Position numbers and translations under genes: made by a program
The notes under the pieces: model-generated
Databases searched by the model: none
Told to the model about the DNA's origin: nothing
Seen by the model: only the letters and a program-made list of their open reading frames with translations
In this document: positions 24,869-34,886 of the stretch, piece after piece
How the letters are laid out: every line of letters starts with the position of its first letter
Position numbering within the stretch: position 1 is the first letter of the stretch
Assembly: GCF_022921075.1 (NCBI RefSeq)
Contig: NZ_CP095050.1
Location: forward strand, 4,278,001 to 4,342,000
From: Hymenobacter sp. 5317J-9
Lineage (GTDB): Bacteria > Bacteroidota > Bacteroidia > Cytophagales > Hymenobacteraceae
Reading direction: 5' to 3'
DNA length: 64,000 nucleotides

Positions 24869-26122
24869 TTAACGGGTGGGATTTTGGGTGCGGAGAAGGG
24901 TAATGAACCGGTCGGCCACGGCCACGGCGGCCGCCAAATCAGCCAGCTCCACGTTCTCCAGCGGGTTATGGCTGATGCCTTTGTAGCAGCGGATGAACAT
25001 CATGGTGGCCGGAGCTACGAAGGAGATGGGCACCGCGTCGTGCCCGGCGCCACTCACCAGCGGAATGGTTTCGTGGCCGCTGTCGGCAATGGCCTGGGCC
25101 AGCAGCGTGTTCAGGCGGGCGTCGCAGGTTACGGGGGCGGTCTGCTGCACGGGCTTCCAGTCCAGGGCCACGTTGCGGTGCCCGGCCACGGCTTCGGCGT
25201 GGCTGCGGAGGTAGTCGTAGGCTTGGGCGAGTTGGGCTTCGTCGGGGCTGCGCAGGTCGAGGCTGCAGGTGACTTCGCCGGGAATCACGTTGCTGGCCGA
25301 ATGGCTGATAGCCAGCTTGCCCACCGTGGCTACCAGCCCGCGGCCGTGCACCTGGGCAAACTGCTCGGCCGTGAGCACAAACTCGGCCGCGGCGCACAGC
25401 GCGTCCTGGCGCATGTTCATGGGCACGGTGCCGGCGTGGCCGGCCATGCCCCGGAAGGTCAGCTCCACACGCTGCTGGCCGGCAATGGCCGTTACCAACG
25501 CCACGGGCACGTTACGCTCCCACAGCACCGGACCCTGCTCGATGTGCATTTCAAAGTAGCCCAGCCAGTCGGCGGCCGGCAGGGCATCAGTGGCAATACG
25601 GGTGGCGTCGGCACCCATGGTTTCCAGGGCCTGGGCCAGGGTGATGCCGGCGGCATCGGACCGAGCCAGCCAGGTGGGCTCAAAGGAGCCGGCCACCACT
25701 TTGCTGCCCAGGTAGGTGGTGTGAAAACGCACGCCTTCCTCGTCGCTGAACGCAATCAGCTCGATGTGAAAGGGCAGCTCGACTTTTTGAGCAATGAGGT
25801 TTTCCAGCAAATCGAGGCCCATGAGCACGCCCAGCGGCCCATCGAACTTACCGGCGTTCACCACCGTGTCGATGTGCGAGGCCAGCACGAAGGTTTTGGC
25901 GTCGGGATTCCGGCTTTCGAGGCGGGCGCGCAGGTTGCCAATGCCGTCGAGACGCGTGGGCAGGCCCGCGGCTTCCAGCCAGCCTTGCACCAGGGCGCGG
26001 CCTTCCGCAAAAGCGGGCGTGCCAAAGGTGCGCGTCACGCCGTCGGCGTCTTCGCTGATGGCGGCCAGCTGCTGAATGCGCTGCATGATGCGCTCTGCGC
26101 GCAATGTGTATTCCTGCTGCAT
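24869..26122 (-). CDS. allC: Allantoate amidohydrolase (M20-type, Zn/Mn-dependent)
   Basis: 417 residues, as in the hydantoinase/carbamoylase family. Metal-binding motifs: LASHIDTVVNAGKFDGPLG (His and Asp ligands), SDEEGVRF (Glu pair), and EMHIEQGPVLW. The dimerisation domain contains MAGHAGTVPMNMRQDAL, and a late His lies in GAGHDAVPISF. The close link to allB and allE makes allantoate the likely substrate, rather than N-carbamoyl amino acids: it would be hydrolysed to ureidoglycine, CO2 and ammonia. The gene lies 4 bp from the allB stop and 1 bp from allE. Confidence 0.92.
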   Translation of the reverse strand: MQQEYTLRAERIMQRIQQLAAISEDADGVTRTFGTPAFAEGRALVQGWLEAAGLPTRLDGIGNLRARLESRNPDAKTFVLASHIDTVVNAGKFDGPLGVLMGLDLLENLIAQKVELPFHIELIAFSDEEGVRFHTTYLGSKVVAGSFEPTWLARSDAAGITLAQALETMGADATRIATDALPAADWLGYFEMHIEQGPVLWERNVPVALVTAIAGQQRVELTFRGMAGHAGTVPMNMRQDALCAAAEFVLTAEQFAQVHGRGLVATVGKLAISHSASNVIPGEVTCSLDLRSPDEAQLAQAYDYLRSHAEAVAGHRNVALDWKPVQQTAPVTCDARLNTLLAQAIADSGHETIPLVSGAGHDAVPISFVAPATMMFIRCYKGISHNPLENVELADLAAAVAVADRFITLLRTQNPTR

Positions 26123-26126
26123 GCAG

Positions 26127-27464
26127 CTACCGGGTTAAGAGTTCGCCGTGGTTGGGGCGGAGGACATTCGGGCGCCGAAAAACCTGTTCGCCCCGCATCA
26201 ACGTTAATTCCACCACGCCCGCCAATTCCTGGCAAATGTAAGGCGACACTTTGTGTTTGTGCTGAATCAGGTCTTCGGTGACTTCAAAGGTCTTTTCGGG
26301 GTCGAAAACGATTAAATCGGCGTCGAAACCCACGGCGATTTGGCCCTTGCGCTGGCGCTGGCTGGCCAGCTTGGCCGGGTTGGCGCTCAGCCACTTCACA
26401 ATATCGGAGAGCGTGGCGCCGCGCTGGCGGGCAGCCGTCCAGAGCACCGGCAAGGCAAATTGCAGCGAGGCAATGCCGCCCCAGGCCGTGGTGAAGTCGC
26501 CGCTGGCCATTTGCTTAAGGTCGGGCGGCGCGGGCGAGTGGTCGGTGGCCACGAAATCAATAATCCCACTTTGCAGCGCGGCCCACAACTGGTCATTATT
26601 GGCTTTTTCGCGGATGGGCGGCGCGCACTTGAACTGCGTCTGACCGTCCTGAATATCCTCGGCGTTGAAATAGAGGTAGTGCTGGCCGGTTTCCACGGTC
26701 AGGGGCAGGCCTTTGGCCTTGGCGGCGGCAATGGGCGCAATGGAATTGGCCGACGACAAGTGCACGATGTGCACCCAGCAGCCGGTTTCCTCGCACAGCC
26801 GAATCATCAGGGCAATGGCCTCGTCTTCCCATGCCTTGGGCCGCGAGGCCAGGTAGTTGGGGTACGAGCGGTGGTCGTTCTGCTTCCAGGCGTCGTTGTC
26901 TTCGGATAATTCGCAGTGCACCAGCAGCGGCAGGCCGTGGCGGGCCAGAATGGGCATCACCCGTCGCAGGTCTTCCTCCGTGGCGTTCGGAAAATCGTCG
27001 ATGCCGGAGTGCGTCAGGAAGGCCTTGAAGCCCAGCACGCCGGCCGCAATCAGCGGCTCTATCTCGTCGGCATTGCCCGGCACCACGCCGCCCCAGAAAC
27101 CCACGTTGCAGTGCAGCTGACCCAGCGTGGCCGCGCGCTTGATTTCCAGGTTCGCGACCGAAGTGGTGACGGGCGCCGAATTCAAGGGCATGTCTACCAA
27201 GGTGGTGAGGCCGCCGGCCAGCGCGGCGCGAGTGGCCGTGTCGAAGCCCTCCCAGTCGGTGCGGCCCGGCTCGTTGATGTGCACGTGCGGGTCGATGACG
27301 CCGGGCAGCACGGCGTGGTGGCCCACGTCGAGCAGTTCGGCGCCGGCTACGTCGGCGTCGTGGGGCAGCAGCGCGCTGATGCGGCCGTTTTCGATGAGGA
27401 TGGTGGCGGCGCGCTCACCCTCAGGGGTGACGACGCGCTGGCTGCGCAAAGCGAGGGTTGACAT
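26127..27464 (-). CDS. allB: Allantoinase
   Basis: 445 residues from ATG 27462-27464; the frame extends 15 codons further, but MSTLALRSQRVVTPEG is the normal family start. Cyclic amidohydrolase motifs: GVIDPHVHINEPGRTDWEGF (HxH), VLGFKAFLTHSG (carbamylated Lys), LPLLVHCELSEDN, VHIVHLSSANS, and VATDHSPAPPDLK (metal Asp). It opens the allantoin ring to allantoate. It is the first gene of the minus-strand urate/allantoin operon and is divergent from puuD, with repeat B4 between them. Confidence 0.95.
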   Translation of the reverse strand: MSTLALRSQRVVTPEGERAATILIENGRISALLPHDADVAGAELLDVGHHAVLPGVIDPHVHINEPGRTDWEGFDTATRAALAGGLTTLVDMPLNSAPVTTSVANLEIKRAATLGQLHCNVGFWGGVVPGNADEIEPLIAAGVLGFKAFLTHSGIDDFPNATEEDLRRVMPILARHGLPLLVHCELSEDNDAWKQNDHRSYPNYLASRPKAWEDEAIALMIRLCEETGCWVHIVHLSSANSIAPIAAAKAKGLPLTVETGQHYLYFNAEDIQDGQTQFKCAPPIREKANNDQLWAALQSGIIDFVATDHSPAPPDLKQMASGDFTTAWGGIASLQFALPVLWTAARQRGATLSDIVKWLSANPAKLASQRQRKGQIAVGFDADLIVFDPEKTFEVTEDLIQHKHKVSPYICQELAGVVELTLMRGEQVFRRPNVLRPNHGELLTR

Positions 27465-27528
27465 GAGTGGGGAATTTGGCGCTAAATTGGGGGCTTTTTC
27501 CCGGTTCAATTAAATTGAAAGGAAAAGA

Positions 27529-27579
27529 AACGTCATGCTGAGCATTCTGCTTGATGCGCAGAATGCTCAGCATGACGTT
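27529..27579. repeat. Short inverted repeat, family B variant
   Basis: Arms 27529-27550 and 27558-27579 (22 bp, perfect) around a 7-bp loop. The outer part ACGTCATGCTGAGCA equals family B, while the inner part is different and matched on both sides. It lies in the divergent allB-puuD spacer and creates a false upstream extension of the puuD frame. Confidence 0.82.
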
Positions 27580-27615
27580 CTAATTTTTTTCGATACGCTC
27601 TCGGCGCTTTCCCAT

Positions 27616-29040
27616 ATGCTCCAATACGTTACCCTACTTGCCCTGATTCTTACGTTTCTGCTGCTGCTGGGCGTCATTTATGCGTTGCAGCGGGTGGCCA
27701 AAACGCGGCCTAACGGCGGCGCCGTGGGCGAGGGCGGCGCCACTCTGGAAGGCTACTCCTATGCGCTGATTCTGCTGGCCGTCATCGCGGCGGTGGGCAT
27801 TTGCTACGTGCTGGCGCGCGACTCGCCGTGGTCGGGCCACATCATGGAATGGCTCAACATTGTGGTGCGCCTCATGCACATCACCTTCGGCATTGCCTGG
27901 ATTGGCGCCTCGTTCTACTTCGTGTTCCTCGAAAACGCCCTCAACCGCACCGACAACGTGCGCGAAGAGCTGGCCGGCAACCTGTGGGCCGTGCACGGCG
28001 GCGGCTTTTATTACCTGGAAAAGTATAAAACGGCGCCCAAGCAAATCCCCAAAAGCCTGCACTGGTTTAAATACGAGGCCTATTTCACCTGGCTGTCGGG
28101 CTTCAGCCTGCTGTTTGTGGTATACTACTTCAACGCCAGTTCCATGCTGATTGACCCGCGCGTGCTCGACATTTCGCCGCTGGCGGGCGTGGGCATTGGG
28201 GTGGGCTCGTTTGTGGCGGCCTGGCTGATTTACGACGGGCTGTGCCGCACCGAGTTTGTGCGCAGTCCGTGGTTCAAGGTGGTGGGGTTCATTCTGGCCA
28301 CGGGGTTTGCGTTTTTCTACGCGCAGGTGTTCAGCGCCCGGGCGGCCTACATCCACTTCGGCGCCATGCTGGGCACGCTCATGGTGGGCAACGTTTTCTT
28401 CACCATCATCCCGGCTCAGAAAGCCATGGTGAAGGCCGCCACCGAAGGCACCCCGCTCGACCCGCAGCTGGGCAAAAACGCCCTGGCCCGCTCGCTGCAC
28501 AACAACTACTTCACGCTGCCGGTGCTGTTTGTGATGGTCAGCAACCACTTCCCCAGCACCTTCGGGCACTCCTACCCCTGGGCCATTCTGGCGGCCATCA
28601 CGCTGGGCACCGCCGGCGTGAAGCACTGGCTAAACCTGCGCGAAAAGCACCAGACCGATACGGCCGTGTGGGTGCTGCCCGCCGCCGTGGCCGTACTGCT
28701 GGGCGTGGTATTCGTGACGGCCCCGCCCGCCCAGTCAGGTGGGGTAGCCGGGGGCAACGCCAATACCTGCGCCCAGGCAATCCCCATGAGCCAGGTGAGC
28801 CTGATTGTGCAGAAGCGCTGCATTCAGTGCCACTCCTCCCACCCCACCGACGACGTGTTTAAGTCGCCGCCCAATGGCGTGGTGTATGACACGCCTGAGG
28901 ACATTATTCGCCTGAAAGACAAAATCATGCAACGCGTGGTGGTGACGAAAACGATGCCGCAAAACAACAAAACCCAGATTACCCAGGAGGAGCGCGACCT
29001 CATTGCCTGCTGGATTAATCAGGGCGCAAAAAATCAATAA
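27616..29040 (+). CDS. puuD: Membrane-bound urate oxidase PuuD with C-terminal cytochrome c
   Basis: 474 residues from ATG 27616 (27 further codons upstream are repeat sequence). Eight to nine hydrophobic segments include LALILTFLLLLGVIYAL, IVVRLMHITFGIAWIGASFYF and VLPAAVAVLLGVVFV; RLMHITFGIAWIGASFYFVFLENAL and AVHGGGFY are typical of the DUF989 domain. The C-terminal domain has a haem c site, KRCIQCHSSHPTDD. In PuuD-type urate hydroxylases this domain passes electrons from urate to the respiratory chain instead of making peroxide. It fills the urate step, as no soluble uricase is present. Transcribed with xdhC. Confidence 0.93.
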   Translation: MLQYVTLLALILTFLLLLGVIYALQRVAKTRPNGGAVGEGGATLEGYSYALILLAVIAAVGICYVLARDSPWSGHIMEWLNIVVRLMHITFGIAWIGASFYFVFLENALNRTDNVREELAGNLWAVHGGGFYYLEKYKTAPKQIPKSLHWFKYEAYFTWLSGFSLLFVVYYFNASSMLIDPRVLDISPLAGVGIGVGSFVAAWLIYDGLCRTEFVRSPWFKVVGFILATGFAFFYAQVFSARAAYIHFGAMLGTLMVGNVFFTIIPAQKAMVKAATEGTPLDPQLGKNALARSLHNNYFTLPVLFVMVSNHFPSTFGHSYPWAILAAITLGTAGVKHWLNLREKHQTDTAVWVLPAAVAVLLGVVFVTAPPAQSGGVAGGNANTCAQAIPMSQVSLIVQKRCIQCHSSHPTDDVFKSPPNGVVYDTPEDIIRLKDKIMQRVVVTKTMPQNNKTQITQEERDLIACWINQGAKNQ

Positions 29041-29052
29041 CGAATAATAACG

Positions 29053-29147
29053 GTCATGCTGAGCGCAGTCGAAGCATCTCTACTGCAGTAGTAATTCATG
29101 TATTTACAACGAAGCGGTAGAGATGCTTCGACTGCGCTCAGCATGAC
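29053..29147. repeat. Inverted repeat, family B, copy 5
   Basis: Arms 29053-29083 and 29117-29147 (31 bp, perfect) around a 33-bp AT-rich loop, lying 12 bp after the puuD stop and 39 bp before xdhC. If both genes share a transcript, it must carry this hairpin. Confidence 0.87.
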
Positions 29148-29186
29148 GTTCTTCTGTTTCTCGCTCTTCATCAAACGCAGAACCCC

Positions 29187-30191
29187 ATGCCTTCCCCTCC
29201 CCGCGACTTGCCCGTTTGGATGCTGGCGGCGGCCAGCCTGCGAGCCGGCACGCCCGTGGCGCTGCTGTGCGTGGTGCGGAGCGAAGGCAGCAGCCCCGGC
29301 CGCCAGGGCTTCAAAATGGCGGTGACGGATGCCGTGGTGGCCGGCTCCATCGGCGGGGGCATCATGGAGCACAAGTGGGTGGAACTGGCCCGTCAGCGCC
29401 TGCGCGAAACCGACGCCGCGCCGCTGCTGCGCCCCCAGATTCATCGGCGGGAGGCGCCGGCCGACCGTTCGGGCATGATGTGTTCGGGCGAGCAGGAGGT
29501 GCTGCTGTGGCCGTTCGGTCTTGCCGATTTGGCCACGGTGGAGGCCATTGCCAACCGCCTGCAATCTGGCGGCAGAGGCTCGGTGAGCATCCGCCCGACG
29601 ATGGGCCTGCAGCTGCACGCAGCTGCTTCAGAGAAATCGACCGCTGCTGAAGAAACTGAAGAAGCACTGTTTTATGCTTTCCAGCCCGGTCCGGACTGGC
29701 TTTACCGCGAGCAGTTGGGCTTCCGCGACCAGCTGACCATTGTGGGCGGCGGCCACGTCAGCCTGGCATTGTCGCGCGTGCTGGCCGCGCTCGATTTTGA
29801 GCTGACGGTGCTCGACGACCGAACTGATTTACCCACGCTGGACGCCAACGACGCGGCCCACCATCGGCGCGTTATCGACTACGAGCACGTGGCCGCCGAA
29901 ATACCCGCCGGCGCGCACCGCTACGTGGTGGTGATGACCGTGGGCTACCGCACCGATACCGTGGTGCTGCGCCACTTGCTGGGCCGCTCCTGCCGCTACC
30001 TAGGCGTGATGGGCAGCGTGGCCAAGGTGGCCGAACTGCGCCGCGGGCTGCGGGAAGAAGGCTTTTCGGCCGAAGCTATTGCCCGCCTGCGCGGCCCCAT
30101 CGGCCTGCCCATTCACAGCCAGACGCCGGAGGAAATTGCCATCAGCATCGCGGCTGAGCTGATTCGGGTGCGGCGGAGCAGCGAGCTATAG
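29187..30191 (+). CDS. xdhC: XdhC-type xanthine dehydrogenase maturation factor
   Basis: 334 residues. The N-terminal XdhC/CoxI domain starts with VALLCVVRSEGSSPGRQGFKMAV and continues VAGSIGGGIMEHKWVE and GMMCSGEQEVLLWPF, whose Cys is the conserved one of the family. After a Glu/Ala-rich linker the XdhC Rossmann domain has LTIVGGGHVSLALSRVLAALDFELTVLDDR and YLGVMGSVAKVAELRR, ending PIGLPIHSQTPEEIAISIAAELI. It binds and sulfurates molybdenum cofactor for insertion into XdhB. It is about 17 kb from xdhAB on the same strand but linked to puuD. Confidence 0.93.
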   Translation: MPSPPRDLPVWMLAAASLRAGTPVALLCVVRSEGSSPGRQGFKMAVTDAVVAGSIGGGIMEHKWVELARQRLRETDAAPLLRPQIHRREAPADRSGMMCSGEQEVLLWPFGLADLATVEAIANRLQSGGRGSVSIRPTMGLQLHAAASEKSTAAEETEEALFYAFQPGPDWLYREQLGFRDQLTIVGGGHVSLALSRVLAALDFELTVLDDRTDLPTLDANDAAHHRRVIDYEHVAAEIPAGAHRYVVVMTVGYRTDTVVLRHLLGRSCRYLGVMGSVAKVAELRRGLREEGFSAEAIARLRGPIGLPIHSQTPEEIAISIAAELIRVRRSSEL

Positions 30192-30300
30192 GAACGTCAT
30201 GTCGAGCGCAGCCGAGACATCTCGCGTGCCACCACTACTCCTGTCGATTGGATTACTACCACACGCGAGATGTCTCGGCTGCGCTCGACATGACGTTCCT
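30190..30300. repeat. Inverted repeat, family B, copy 6 with covarying core
   Basis: Arms 30190-30228 and 30262-30300 (39 bp, essentially perfect). The frame AGGAACGTCATG...GACATGACGTTCCT matches family B at the ends, but the inner sequence (TCGAGCGCAGCCGAGACATC) differs from the other copies on both arms in a matching way. Confidence 0.87.
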
Positions 30301-30327
30301 TCATTCCCTATCAAGCCGCAGGCATCC

Positions 30328-30951
30328 TTAACGTTCCGAGTCGCTGGCGCCGCTGGGGGTTATGTTGCCGTTGGCGAATTCTTCGGTGAAGACGCGGTAG
30401 CGGTCGAGGATGGAGCGCACGGAGCGTTTGAGCACGATTTCGCCCATGGGGCCTTCGGGCACGGTCACGCCGGAGGCATAGCCGTTCCACACGGCGCGGT
30501 TGGTTTTTACGTCGATGAGGGTGACGAGCAGGGTGCCTTCGGCCAGCAGCAGGCGCACAGGCTGGTAGCCCTGGCGGTCTTCGCGGGGCGTGTCGTCGTC
30601 TTCCTCGATGTTGCGCTTAATCCACTGGCTCAGGTCTTCCTGCTGGAAGCCGTGGAAGTTCATGTCGCCCTCGTACACCCGGAAATTCACCAGCATGTCG
30701 GGGCGGCGACGGGCCAGCTTGTAGCCCTGGGCCATGAAACGCTGCTGAATGGCCTCGCGCAGCGACTGGCCCAGGCGGCTGCTGTCGGAGGTGAGGCCGG
30801 TGCCGGTCACGAAATCGTAGGTGCGGTAGCGCCGGAAGTTGCCGCGGTAGCTGTAATCGGAGTCGACGCGGGCTTCGCGGGTGGTCATGCAACTGGCGAA
30901 AATCGCCGCGAAGCTTACGAGGGCAAGCAGAGTAAAAATACGACGGGTCAT
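30328..30951 (-). CDS. DUF4136 lipoprotein
   Basis: 207 residues from ATG 30949-30951. Lipoprotein signal ends at FAAIFASC. The mature part begins with a short strand and the YRTYDFVTGT motif, followed by LREAIQQRFMAQGYKLARRRPDMLVNFRV, the typical DUF4136 pattern (Y.TY.F ... I...L...GY......DL.V.Y), and LLVTLIDVKTNRAVWNGYASG. Such proteins are lipid-anchored in the periplasm; the function is unknown. It stands alone, convergent with xdhC across repeat B6. Confidence 0.86.
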   Translation of the reverse strand: MTRRIFTLLALVSFAAIFASCMTTREARVDSDYSYRGNFRRYRTYDFVTGTGLTSDSSRLGQSLREAIQQRFMAQGYKLARRRPDMLVNFRVYEGDMNFHGFQQEDLSQWIKRNIEEDDDTPREDRQGYQPVRLLLAEGTLLVTLIDVKTNRAVWNGYASGVTVPEGPMGEIVLKRSVRSILDRYRVFTEEFANGNITPSGASDSER

Positions 30952-31432
30952 CTTGGGGAATTTTACGGTAAGCTGAAACCTGAATACGAAAAACAACCGC
31001 TCAACGGACTGAGGGTTAGCCTGGTTTTACGAAAAAAGCCGCTGGGTTGACACCCTTGTCCGATTTGGGCGGCGCACTGCCCATACACTCGGCGCCGAAG
31101 GCCCGGCGGTTGGCCGCAACACGGCTGAGTCCCGAAAAAAAGTGCGGCCCCCGGCAGCTCTCTGCGCCGGCGCCCGGGCGCCGGCCAACCACCGGCCGAA
31201 AACGCTGGCCGCGGGGCAAACCCGGCTCACGTAGGCCGCTGGTGAGAAGCAAAGACGCAACAGGTTGCTCATGGATACCAAGACAGAGATACGTAGCCCC
31301 AAGTTACGTAAACCCACCTGATATTCAAAGCTTATCGGTAGCACGGGGCGGCATCGCTGCCTACCTGGGATAGCAAGCGTATTTAGCCCCATAACTGGCG
31401 CAACTGGCCGGAGTGCGCAAGCGCCGAACGCG
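30952..31432. other. Intergenic region without a supported gene
   Basis: About 480 bp between the DUF4136 gene and repeat A3. Frames cross it on both strands, but none has a start, signal or motif I can support, and one only extends by reading through repeat A3. No tRNA-like cloverleaf or clear terminator was seen. Confidence 0.5.
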
Positions 31433-31550
31433 GTAGAGACGCAATATTTTGCGTCTCGTCGTTGAACGGTCCGAACCGCGCCGCCTGCGTCGTTCAGGCG
31501 TCGTTCCGGCGCAAGTCGTTCAACGACGAGACGCAAAATATTGCGTCTAC
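31433..31550. repeat. Inverted repeat, family A, copy 3
   Basis: Left arm 31433-31464 is identical to A1; the right arm runs to 31550 and lacks only one or two bases near its end (GCGTCTAC rather than GCGTCTCTAC). The spacer contains an extra CGTCGTTC-type module. It lies 8 bp after the ABC gene's stop. Confidence 0.83.
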
Positions 31551-31558
31551 ATCGTTCT

Positions 31559-33442
<1,884 letters not shown>

Positions 33443-33510
33443 TGCCGGGGCGTGGGCAAGGTTGGGGCCGGGTTTGGGGGGCGGCCGTTTTGGCAGGGAG
33501 AAGCTCGAAT

Positions 33511-33552
33511 GCTCGGAATTAAGCACTAATTAGCAGCTTGAACCACCGTTTT
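33511..33552. repeat. 5' cassette flank F, copy 1
   Basis: GCTCGGAATTAAGCACTAAT and the next 22 bp match 36416-36456 with few changes. Both copies lie directly upstream of a small orphan gene (14 and 34 bp before the ATG), so the repeat may hold a promoter or leader. Confidence 0.8.
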
Positions 33553-33565
33553 ACCCAATTGAATT

Positions 33566-33802
33566 ATGGAATCCAACATTCAAGTAGGCGACTTCTTAGA
33601 ATTTGATGGTCTATTGTGTATCGTCGTGGCTCTTGCTGGCCCCTACGGAGACGAGGACATTCCAGAAGAACATATTGCCGTATGGTTTGGCGGCAACGAC
33701 CCAGCAGGAAAGCCCGTCGAAGAGGAGCGATTCAAACCGGCGATTTGGATCATTCCGCAAGAATATTTCAAGAAAACGCCAAGGCCAGAAGTGCTGCATT
33801 AA
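33566..33802 (+). CDS. Small acidic protein of unknown function
   Basis: 78 residues, acidic, no signal or membrane segment. It starts MESNIQVGDFLEFDGLLCIVVALAG and reads as a short beta-barrel-like pattern, 'GD...FDG...IV' then EEHIAVWFGGNDPAG, ending with an aromatic-rich tail (WIIPQEYFKKTP). The pattern resembles small SH3-like or orphan immunity-like proteins, but no family is recognised. It sits in a cassette with flank F upstream and a second small gene 94 bp downstream. Base use is AT-richer than the ABC gene. Confidence 0.65.
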   Translation: MESNIQVGDFLEFDGLLCIVVALAGPYGDEDIPEEHIAVWFGGNDPAGKPVEEERFKPAIWIIPQEYFKKTPRPEVLH

Positions 33803-33896
33803 TCCGCATTTTATTTTGAGAAAGCGTTTAGCTTCCTCCCATTAAAGCCCCTGCTTCATATTGTCTGCAACAAGGGTACACATGGCTTGAATCGTT

Positions 33897-34223
33897 ATGA
33901 AAGTTGAAGAAGTCATTGATAAGCTAACCGCCGATTTCCCCATTGCCACGCGGGCTAAGCTACGGAATCATGATGCGCCTTCGGCGTGGGCCCGATGGTT
34001 TATCCTGCCGGTTCCTGGGTATATCGAAGCATCTTCCTATGGGCCCGTCCCGAAGCGCGAGATTGAATGGATTGAACTCGACCCTGTGGAAATATGGCAC
34101 ATCGGCCGGCTCGTACCTCCCAAGCATATTGACCACACCCCCGCCATTTTTCAGCAACTACAAGGCCACGGGGTTGCCATGCAGATAATCGAAGGACTCA
34201 TCAGAATACCTCTGCAAGATTGA
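33897..34223 (+). CDS. Small protein of unknown function, second gene of a cassette
   Basis: 108 residues: MKVEEVIDKLTADFPIATRAK, a middle part with REIEWIELDPVEIWHIGRLVPP, and the end QQLQGHGVAMQIIEGLIRI. Mixed alpha/beta, no signal peptide. The region 'IEWIELDPV' recalls small proteins that are encoded beside polymorphic toxins, but I cannot name a family. It lies 94 bp after the preceding small gene on the same strand, and repeat D1 starts 4 bp after its stop, so it appears to be the last gene of a repeat-bounded unit. Confidence 0.65.
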   Translation: MKVEEVIDKLTADFPIATRAKLRNHDAPSAWARWFILPVPGYIEASSYGPVPKREIEWIELDPVEIWHIGRLVPPKHIDHTPAIFQQLQGHGVAMQIIEGLIRIPLQD

Positions 34224-34227
34224 AACG

Positions 34228-34346
34228 CTCGGTTTCCTTAACTGCGCCAACGCCCCGGCAGCGGCCAAGAAACCCGGCTATGACTCACCGTTTCCCCAGC
34301 AGCCCCAGCCCCACCAGCGGCTGGGGCTGCTTGCGGTTCCGGCCGG
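34228..34346. repeat. 3' cassette flank D, copy 1
   Basis: Begins CTCGGTTTCC directly after a gene stop, contains AAACCCGGCTATGACTCACC and GTTTCCCCAGCAGCCCC, and ends in a GC-rich hairpin (AGCCCCAGCC/GGCTGGGGCT). Very similar to 36794-36921; the hairpin part also occurs at 35043-35094. Confidence 0.82.
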
Positions 34347-34498
34347 GGCCGATACCCGCTCGCGCACGCTCACGGCGGGCTTTTCGGGGCCGCGCCCGGC
34401 GTTGGGGTTCTTGGCGGAGATGGATTTCAGGAAGTCAAACATGGCCCGGGCGTGGGCAAGGTTGGGGCCGGGTTTGGGGGGCGGCCGTTTTGGCAGGG
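34346..34498 (-). pseudogene. Truncated copy of the ABC exporter 5' end
   Basis: Direct repeat E, copy 2. Read on the minus strand from 34442 it starts MFDFLKSISAKNPNAGRGPE as in the intact gene and runs about 31 codons, then joins repeat D1 and loses the homology. The leader region (34443-34498) is also copied. It is a gene fragment left by a duplication or insertion event and is not expected to make a working protein. Confidence 0.85.
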
Positions 34499-34589
34499 GG
34501 TGGTGGGCTTTGTAGCCTGCGCTACAGCCACGCGCCTGCTTATGTGCGCCAAAAAAGCTTTAGCACACGGACGTTTTAAAGAGCTGCTG

Positions 34590-34630
34590 ACGTTTACGAA
34601 ACTCATGCCTTCGTGACATTTCGTAAACGT
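34590..34630. repeat. Inverted repeat, ACGTTTACGAAA arms
   Basis: ACGTTTACGAAA (34590-34601) and TTTCGTAAACGT (34619-34630) are perfect 12-bp arms around a 17-nt loop, and part of the arm recurs at once (ATTCGTAAAC). It may be a protein-binding site or a hairpin; no U-tract follows. It lies in an otherwise empty AT-rich stretch (34499-34727). Confidence 0.6.
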
Positions 34631-34727
34631 TGATTCGTAAACCAGTTTCTTAAACTCTTCCAGTATTATAGCAGCTTAATTTGGCACTCAGCTTTGAGGC
34701 ACTGCTAGTAGTACATCAAAAGGAGCA

Positions 34728-34886
34728 TTAAGGCTTGATTCGCTTACCGTTGTAGGTCTGGATTCTTTCTTCGACTGTTGCCTTTTGCATTTGGTGTGCT
34801 ACGACGCGGATGGTGACTAACAGCAGCACATAGCCAACCAAGATGCCCAACAGTGCTTTTCCGGCGAATAAAAGAGCGTCGCGCAT
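34728..34886 (-). CDS. 52-residue single-pass membrane peptide
   Basis: Minus-strand ATG at 34884-34886 and TAA at 34728-34730. The protein starts MRDALLFAGKALLGILVGYV and continues LLLVTIRVVAHQMQKATVEE, ending in a basic tail (GKRIKP). One clear membrane helix, charged tail: a typical small membrane protein. Base use resembles the nearby AT-richer orphan genes. No family recognised. Spacing and lack of a visible promoter make expression uncertain. Confidence 0.5.
   Translation of the reverse strand: MRDALLFAGKALLGILVGYVLLLVTIRVVAHQMQKATVEERIQTYNGKRIKP

Noticed and set aside
31027..31536. 169-codon minus-strand frame
   Set aside because: Its start lies in repeat A3 and the same false N-terminus (MRLVVER) appears at repeat A1, so it is made by the repeat.
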